Source of the DNA: Deltaproteobacteria bacterium
GTDB lineage: Bacteria > Desulfobacterota_B > Binatia > UBA9968
Assembly (NCBI GenBank): GCA_005879255.1
Contig: VBKY01000133.1
Span: forward strand, 1-14,850
Reading direction: 5' to 3'
DNA length: 14,850 bases
Below are positions 13,824 to 14,850 of this stretch, piece after piece. The notes beneath the pieces are model-generated. The model ran no database searches. It saw nothing but the letters and a program-made list of their open reading frames with translations, and was not told the DNA's origin. Position numbers and translations under genes: made by a program. Position 1 is the first letter of the stretch; each line of letters begins with the position of its first letter.

Positions 13824-14678
13824 TTATGTGAGTGCTTTTATGAAAGCTCTGCGCAGAAATACCCCAATTAAGTGGCGCTTGTAGTCAGCGCTGCCTTCGA
13901 GGTCATCGACGGGATCGGCGGCCTTTGCGAGCGCTTCGGCGGCATCTCCCAGTTGTTTTTCGACTTGCGTCTTTGCGCCGATAAGCAGACCGTCACACCG
14001 GTCAGATTGAGTCGGCAATGCGCTGACGCTGCCGACGACCGCCTTAGCTTTCTTGATCTGATCGCCGTCGATGTCCAGCACCAGTGCCAAACCCAATGTT
14101 GGCCGCTCCTTGAGTTGAAATTTGAGGTAAGCCGCGCGCTCAGTCTTCGCCGGGATTGGGATCTCGACTGCGACGAGAAGCTCGTCGTCTGCGAGGGATG
14201 TTTCATAAGCTCCCTTAATGAGCTCGTCGATCGTCAACGATTTGGTTCCCGCATTGCCGCGGACATGCGCTTTCGCGCCCAGGGCGAGAAGTAGGGTCGC
14301 GGGGTCGGAGTGCGGCTCGGCGAAACAGAGATTGCCACCTAGGGTGCCGCTCGCTCGCACGCGCACGTTGGCGACATTGGTTTCCATTTCCGCGAGCACC
14401 GGCAGATTCGCGCGCACGAGAGGCGAGCGCTCGATGGCGCGGTGCGTGGCTGTGCCGCCGATCATCAGCGAGCCGTTTTTCCTTTCGATCTTGTTGAGAT
14501 CGGGAATCGTCTTTACATCGACCAAATGCTCGTAGCGCAAGAGATCATGCTTCATCGCTAAAAGAAGTTCCGTGCCGCCGGCGTAAAGGCGGCCCTTATC
14601 GCCGTATTCGGCGAGCATCTGCGACGCTTCGGCAGTGGTTTTCGGTTGGTGGATGGTGAATTTTCGTAACGGCATCAT
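13824..14678 (-). CDS. FAD-binding subunit of a xanthine dehydrogenase/CO dehydrogenase-type molybdenum hydroxylase (CoxM/XdhB-like)
   Basis: 284 residues from ATG 14678 (or the adjacent ATG 14675), the usual size for medium subunits. The frame stays open upstream, but that stretch translates the heptamer repeat and is not protein-like. FAD-binding PCMH-type motifs are present: LYAGGTELLLAMK (31-43) for the pyrophosphate-binding loop, LMIGGTATHRAIE (71-83), and VRVRASGTLGGNLCFAEPHSDPATLL (105-130), the second FAD loop. The C-terminal CoxM-like domain (ERAAYLKFQLKERPTLGLALVLDID to the end) follows. It passes electrons from the Fe-S subunit to FAD in a Mo-S-FAD complex. The molybdopterin subunit gene lies just upstream on the same strand; a small 2Fe-2S subunit gene is not downstream and must be elsewhere. 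No Shine-Dalgarno is visible before the ATGs. Confidence 0.9.
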   Translation of the reverse strand: MMPLRKFTIHQPKTTAEASQMLAEYGDKGRLYAGGTELLLAMKHDLLRYEHLVDVKTIPDLNKIERKNGSLMIGGTATHRAIERSPLVRANLPVLAEMETNVANVRVRASGTLGGNLCFAEPHSDPATLLLALGAKAHVRGNAGTKSLTIDELIKGAYETSLADDELLVAVEIPIPAKTERAAYLKFQLKERPTLGLALVLDIDGDQIKKAKAVVGSVSALPTQSDRCDGLLIGAKTQVEKQLGDAAEALAKAADPVDDLEGSADYKRHLIGVFLRRAFIKALT

Positions 14679-14688
14679 GAGTAATACC

Positions 14689-14753
14689 GAGGATCGAAGA
14701 TCGAGGATGGAAGATCGCGATCCTCGATCCTCGATCCTCCATCCTCTATCTTC
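14689..14753. repeat. Cruciform of nine 7-bp units between molybdenum hydroxylase subunit genes
   Basis: The left arm has four units of GARGATS (14689-14716: gaggatc, gaagatc, gaggatg, gaagatc). The right arm has five units in opposite orientation (14719-14753: gatcctc three times, catcctc, tatcttc). The arms meet at the perfect palindrome GATCGCGATC (14713-14722), and 14689-14717 pairs with 14718-14746 at 25 of 29 positions. The right arm contains the TAG stop of the upstream (minus-strand) gene, and the left arm ends 11 bp before the ATG of the next. It could form a stable mRNA hairpin that tunes expression of the two subunits, or it is a dispersed intergenic repeat. Confidence 0.9.
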
Positions 14754-14850
14754 CTTTTTTCTCTTTAAGAGCTCGCCACACCCTTTCGGGCGTGAGCGGC
14801 GCTTGCCGGATGCGCACGCCGACGGCGCTGTCGACAGCATTGGCGATGTT
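14746..14850 (-). CDS. Molybdopterin-binding subunit of xanthine dehydrogenase/CO dehydrogenase-type enzyme (C-terminal end only)
   Basis: Reading the minus strand from base 14850 gives 34 codons, beginning NIANAVDSAVGVRIRQAPLT then PERVWRALKEKKGR, and a TAG stop at 14748-14746. The pattern IANAVxxAVGVRI....LTPExV..AL is the standard C-terminal helix and tail of CoxL/XdhA large subunits, where the last helix packs near the molybdenum cofactor domain. The bulk of the ~750-780 residue protein lies beyond the window. The gene precedes the FAD subunit gene in the same direction, an order found in many Mo hydroxylase operons. The last codons and stop lie at or inside the heptamer repeat. Confidence 0.82.
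   Translation of the reverse strand, partial: NIANAVDSAVGVRIRQAPLTPERVWRALKEKKGR

Noticed and set aside
14689..14753. CRISPR-like repeats
   Set aside because: Units are 7 bp, contiguous without spacers and arranged as inverted arms, so this is a palindromic simple repeat, not a CRISPR array.
14679..14840. N-terminal extension of the FAD subunit frame
   Set aside because: It translates the heptamer palindrome and the 3' end of the molybdopterin subunit gene in the wrong frame; normal subunits begin at MMPLRKF.
1..14850. tRNA, rRNA, insertion sequence or phage genes
   Set aside because: No cloverleaf-like or rRNA sequence, transposase, integrase or phage structural motif was recognised by eye on either strand; a covariance-model scan would be needed to exclude small RNAs.

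Overview
This is bacterial chromosomal DNA, moderately GC-rich, tightly packed and with genes on both strands. The window carries a bacterial complex I operon end, a putative NMT1/SsuA-like substrate-binding protein next to a dienelactone-hydrolase-like gene, a CoxM-type molybdenum hydroxylase subunit, and intergenic palindromic repeats. From memory, this mix suits uncultivated soil or sediment lineages formerly placed in Deltaproteobacteria (for example Binatia-like or Rokubacteria/Tectomicrobia-like bacteria). That placement is inference; there is no rRNA or other taxonomic marker in the window.

Region 1 (1-4070, + strand) is the end of a nuo operon: the C-terminal part of nuoL, then complete nuoM and nuoN, with a 5-bp gap and an 11-bp overlap between them. 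These are the three antiporter-like proton-pumping subunits of NADH:quinone oxidoreductase. A REP-like inverted repeat (4091-4117) lies between nuoN and a convergent exported phosphodiester-glycosidase-family protein (minus strand). Divergent from the latter is a small lipoprotein with a duplicated decapeptide.

Region 2 (5404-7625) has a minus-strand F420-dependent quinone reductase-like protein and, divergently, a dienelactone hydrolase family protein followed closely by an ABC substrate-binding protein gene that is broken by an internal frameshifting deletion.

Region 3 (7689-9657) starts with an AT-richer, toxin-first RelE/ParE-type toxin-antitoxin pair, probably acquired. It continues with a zinc-ribbon/DUF2007-like protein, a GFA-family zinc protein and a 3-methyladenine DNA glycosylase that overlaps the GFA gene by ATGA.

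Region 4 (9700-12708) has a five-helix membrane protein behind a 14-bp palindrome, a nuclease-like/TIR-NDT-like fusion protein, a 5'(3')-deoxyribonucleotidase-like HAD phosphatase 14 bp downstream, and an ankyrin-repeat lipoprotein. The fusion protein with its nucleotidase partner is the best candidate here for an uncharacterised nucleotide- or DNA-directed system, possibly defence; this is a hypothesis.

Region 5 (12716-14850, minus strand) has a glyoxalase I-like protein, an otherwise easily missed 51-residue membrane protein with a near-perfect ribosome binding site, the FAD subunit of a xanthine dehydrogenase/CO dehydrogenase-type enzyme and the last 34 codons of its molybdopterin subunit. 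Between these last two genes lies a striking cruciform built of nine 7-bp units, which also contains the upstream gene's stop codon.
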